Of a stretch of 64,000 nt of DNA, positions 61,444 to 64,000 are shown in pieces (position 1 is the stretch's first letter; each line of letters starts with the position of its first letter). The position numbers and the translations under genes were made by a program. The notes beneath the pieces are model-generated. The model had not been told where the DNA came from and searched no databases. It saw only the letters and a program-made list of their open reading frames with translations. This DNA comes from Gonocerus acuteangulatus. Lineage: Eukaryota; Arthropoda; Insecta; Hemiptera; Coreidae. The DNA lies in contig OX328126.1 of the NCBI GenBank assembly GCA_946811695.1, positions 83,604,036-83,668,035 of the forward strand. Direction: 5' to 3'.

Positions 61444-61522
61444 CTTGGCTCCGAATAGGTCTCATATTTCTTCCTGTACTTCTCAACTACTAACAAAGCC
61501 GCGCGTATGTAGTTCTCCAACA
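61444..61522 (-). other. Possible coding exon of unknown gene (79 nt)
   Basis: The minus strand has a donor ccaag/gtaatc at 61444 and a weak acceptor gaaggttag before 61522. The single open frame reads LENYIRAALLVVEKYRKKYE, then TYSEP. Codon use is richer in GC than the surroundings and the peptide looks amphipathic. I do not recognise the protein and cannot link it to the DPP-like gene. Confidence 0.25.
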
Positions 61523-61613
61523 CTAACCTTCGTGTCAGATTACAATTAATACAATATTTTAATATTATTTTTTTGTAAAAAAAGTCTATTGGGGTTGCAC
61601 TGGTAAGATATTT

Positions 61614-62327
61614 TTTTAGCGTGGTCCTCCCTCTCTCCTTTATGTATATATTTGTCTGTTCGGTCTTCCACCGTCTCCAATATAATGCGAATTTTATGAA
61701 ATTTGGTTCGAATATCTTTCGTCTAATTTGGAAGGTCCAGTTCGTTAACCAGTAGAATCCTTTGACCGGAACATGGCTTCTATAGAGAACTTCCCGCAAG
61801 AGAAATCGTAACGCTTACGTTTTCGAGTCCATATGATTGGAAAGAGATATCTGTAACCGTTTACGGGAAAAATTGATACAACTACTTTTCCAAACTAATT
61901 TTCAGTTATAGTATTCGGAAACGATTGATTCAGTAAAACCTGTTCCAGGCGTTTCACATTCATGTTATCTAAGGTATTCAAATTTTGGTAAAGTTCCAAT
62001 GTACGGAAGTATTAGAAAAGAAAAAATGAATTAATAGATATGTATAGCCTTCATATCTTGGTATATTTTCCAAAATATATCGAAAATGGTTGCAAAATCG
62101 TGGGTAATGTAAGGTAATCATTTGAAAGCCTGCTCTGCAATCAGAGAAATAAGTGCTTGAATATTCGATATATTGGTAGTTTTAGCACTTTCCTCCGAAG
62201 AAAAGTAGCTATTGAGGTTGGACTCATGACGGAATTTTTGAAAAATTTCTTCAAATCTTTATCGATCCTACCTAGTAGACACCGAAAATGACCCCCGTTA
62301 AAATTTATATATATCTATATCTATCTA

Positions 62328-62378
<51 letters not shown>

Positions 62379-62385
62379 ATATATA

Positions 62386-62434
<49 letters not shown>

Positions 62435-63807
62435 CTGTTAACACGATAGCGGCCAGAGTTTTTGTTTTTTCGACACGAAACTTGGTATATAGCATTCAAT
62501 TAGCAAACGATTGAACGAGTTCGTTAACCACCAAAGTCGGTCCACCGGAAGGGGGGGTTTACCCCGAACCCAAAACACTAATTTGACTATGTCAGCCGTA
62601 ATATTTGTTATATTTCAACGAAACTTGGTATTCATAGTGGTAATATAGAGAGAAAAGAGAGATATAAAAATGAACTAAATCGGTTCATTAGAAGGGGGGG
62701 TTTACTCCGGACCCACAATACCAATTCGCCACTACCAGCCGTGATTTTTGGTAGATTTCGACGAAACTCGGTATTCGTAGTGGTAATCTACAGGTAAATA
62801 TGTGTTGTAAAAATAAACTAAATCGGTTCATTAGGAGGGGGGGGGGGTTACTCCGGACCCACAATACCAATTCGCCACTACCAGCCGAGATTTTTGGTAT
62901 ATTTCGACGAAACTCTGTATTCGTAGTGGTAATCTACAGGTAAATATGTGTTGTAAAAAGAAACTAAATCGGTTCATTAGAAGGGGGGGGGTTTACTCGG
63001 GACCCAAATTCCTAATATACTCATACCGGTCGTAATTTCTGCTGTATTGTAATGAAACGCGGTATACGTCGTGGGTAACTCATGAGAAAGACGTGTTGTA
63101 AAAATGAGCTGAATCGGTCAATCGGAAAGCGGGGGTTTAATTTGTAATATATTTCAATAGAAAAGCCCGTCAGACGTAGGTTCACAAAGCCGCCGCAAGG
63201 AGCGCTTTCTATCACTAGAGTGACTGTATCCTGTTCCTGCGTTAGATCAAAATACGATAATATGAGGTTTTATGTATTTATTACGTAGTGTAATAGGTAC
63301 CATGTGTAAACATAACTCTGGAAGCAAATTAATAATTGATCAGTTACTCATTACAAATTTAAAAGAGAACTATTCATGTTTTTATTTTATTTATGTAGGA
63401 TATTTTAAGCAAATTGTTCTGGAAAGCAGTCTACACTACCCAAATTCTGAGGAAAGTGCTTAGTTATGCAGCTCCTGCGTGACGGACTTTTTTTCTTTTG
63501 GACGGGGTTTCTCTCTGTTTACCTAATGTATTATATGGGTGTTTTTTTCTTTTTGATAGCAGTTCACAGTAAAATGAGTATTTTAGTGAAACAAGGTAAG
63601 AAAATTTGAAACAGTGTTAGGTATAGTGTTTCGAATAGCGAACGTTGTGGCAGTGGATGGAGTAATTTCCGCTTACGATACTGTCAGTTTCCTGTTGTAG
63701 GCCTTTAAATCTTCCTTCTCTTTGAGATTTCATGCTTTTCGTGTTTGTTTGTTTGTGATGCATGGATACTCGCTTAGATGACGCAGTTCCTGCGAGTCGG
63801 AATTTTT
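61614..63807 (+). mobile_element. Family B element split by family A copy 5
   Basis: The left part 61614-62179 starts tttagcgtggtcctccctct, lacks most of the 5' module and has only tatgtatata in place of a long (TA)n. It then has ggtcttccaccgtctccaat, tttggttcgaatatctttcg and part of a 350-bp unit. The right part 63494-63807 (ttttggacggggtttctctc to gatgacgcagttcctgcgag and tcgg) supplies the hairpin end. The two halves line up with 48760-48800 of the intact copy. Confidence 0.6.
62180..63493 (+). mobile_element. Family A element, copy 5, nested in B
   Basis: Plus orientation: starts ttttagcactttcctccgaa and ends gcagctcctgcgtgacggac plus T-run. It has the common 5' module, interrupted (TA)n (62310-62430), four C-run (here G-run) units and the full left module. 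It is nearly identical to copies 1 and 4 over the shared parts. Confidence 0.7.
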
Positions 63808-64000
63808 GCTTTTCCAAATACTGACTATGCGAACTGATGTTCACATATCCGAAACTAAGAAGTCCTCTGTAGTTGTTGATAAGTTCCTTAGCAGTAAGGA
63901 ATTCCAAATTGCATGTCTGAGAGATTCATGTGACGGAGTTCTGGGTAAAACTTTGTTCCCTTGGCGATTATCCCGTATAAACTGAAAATATGCTGCAACA
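63808..64000. other. No gene recognised
   Basis: Unique-looking sequence to the window end, no motif seen. Confidence 0.3.

Overview
This is a transposon-choked, AT-rich window from an animal nuclear genome, most likely an arthropod. The evidence is spliced exons with GT/AG borders, very many (TA)n microsatellites, a BEL/Pao LTR retrotransposon, tRNA-derived SINEs, Helitrons, and hAT, pogo, PIF and piggyBac remnants. The species cannot be fixed from the sequence alone. Nothing bacterial is present, and most open frames are chance frames or (TA)n read as poly-Ile/Tyr.

Host gene. Three minus-strand exons (38168-38242, 15730-15782, 7641-7858) join with matching reading phase and consensus splice sites. 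They encode consecutive parts of the beta-propeller of a dipeptidyl-peptidase-4-like (family S9B: DPP4/DPP6/DPP10/ome) protein. The introns between them are 22,385 and 7,871 bp, so most of the left 38 kb is intron of this gene. The remaining exons lie outside the window or were not recognised.

Layout. 1-2.7 kb holds a piggyBac remnant and a foldback element. 2.77-5.05 kb is a 95-bp satellite of 24 units. 6.8-7.4 kb holds a GC-rich palindrome and a LINE scrap. 8.5-17 kb has two copies of a repeat family (here 'A'), MITEs and a SINE. 17.4-28.4 kb is a nested stack: a half-copy of a second family (here 'B'), a pogo-like transposon carrying a LINE fragment, and a nearly intact BEL/Pao element with 621-bp LTRs. 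28.5-34.3 kb has a second SINE, a PIF/Harbinger-like element with a complete B copy inside, a foldback and a hAT MITE. 34.7-41.6 kb has a LINE fragment, more A copies, the first DPP exon, a hAT MITE carrying a SINE, and a hAT element with a transposase tail. 41.7-49.4 kb has a 5S-like sequence, a non-autonomous Helitron, a CR1-like LINE tail and three B copies. 49.4-52.3 kb is a decayed Helitron containing a 98%-identical 366-bp-arm inverted repeat. 53.3-59.8 kb is a 53-bp satellite of about 122 units. 61.6-63.8 kb is a B copy split by an A copy.

How the parts relate. Families A and B share an uncommon plan. One end is a subterminal inverted repeat. The other end has the same inverted repeat followed by a short hairpin and an oligo-T end, and internal tandem repeats and a (TA)n tract lie between. 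That is the plan of Helentron-associated elements (HINE/DINE-1 type), and I propose that identity as inference. The (TA)n tract is a junction at which half-elements have been recombined and into which other transposons have inserted. No other functional gene system was recognised.
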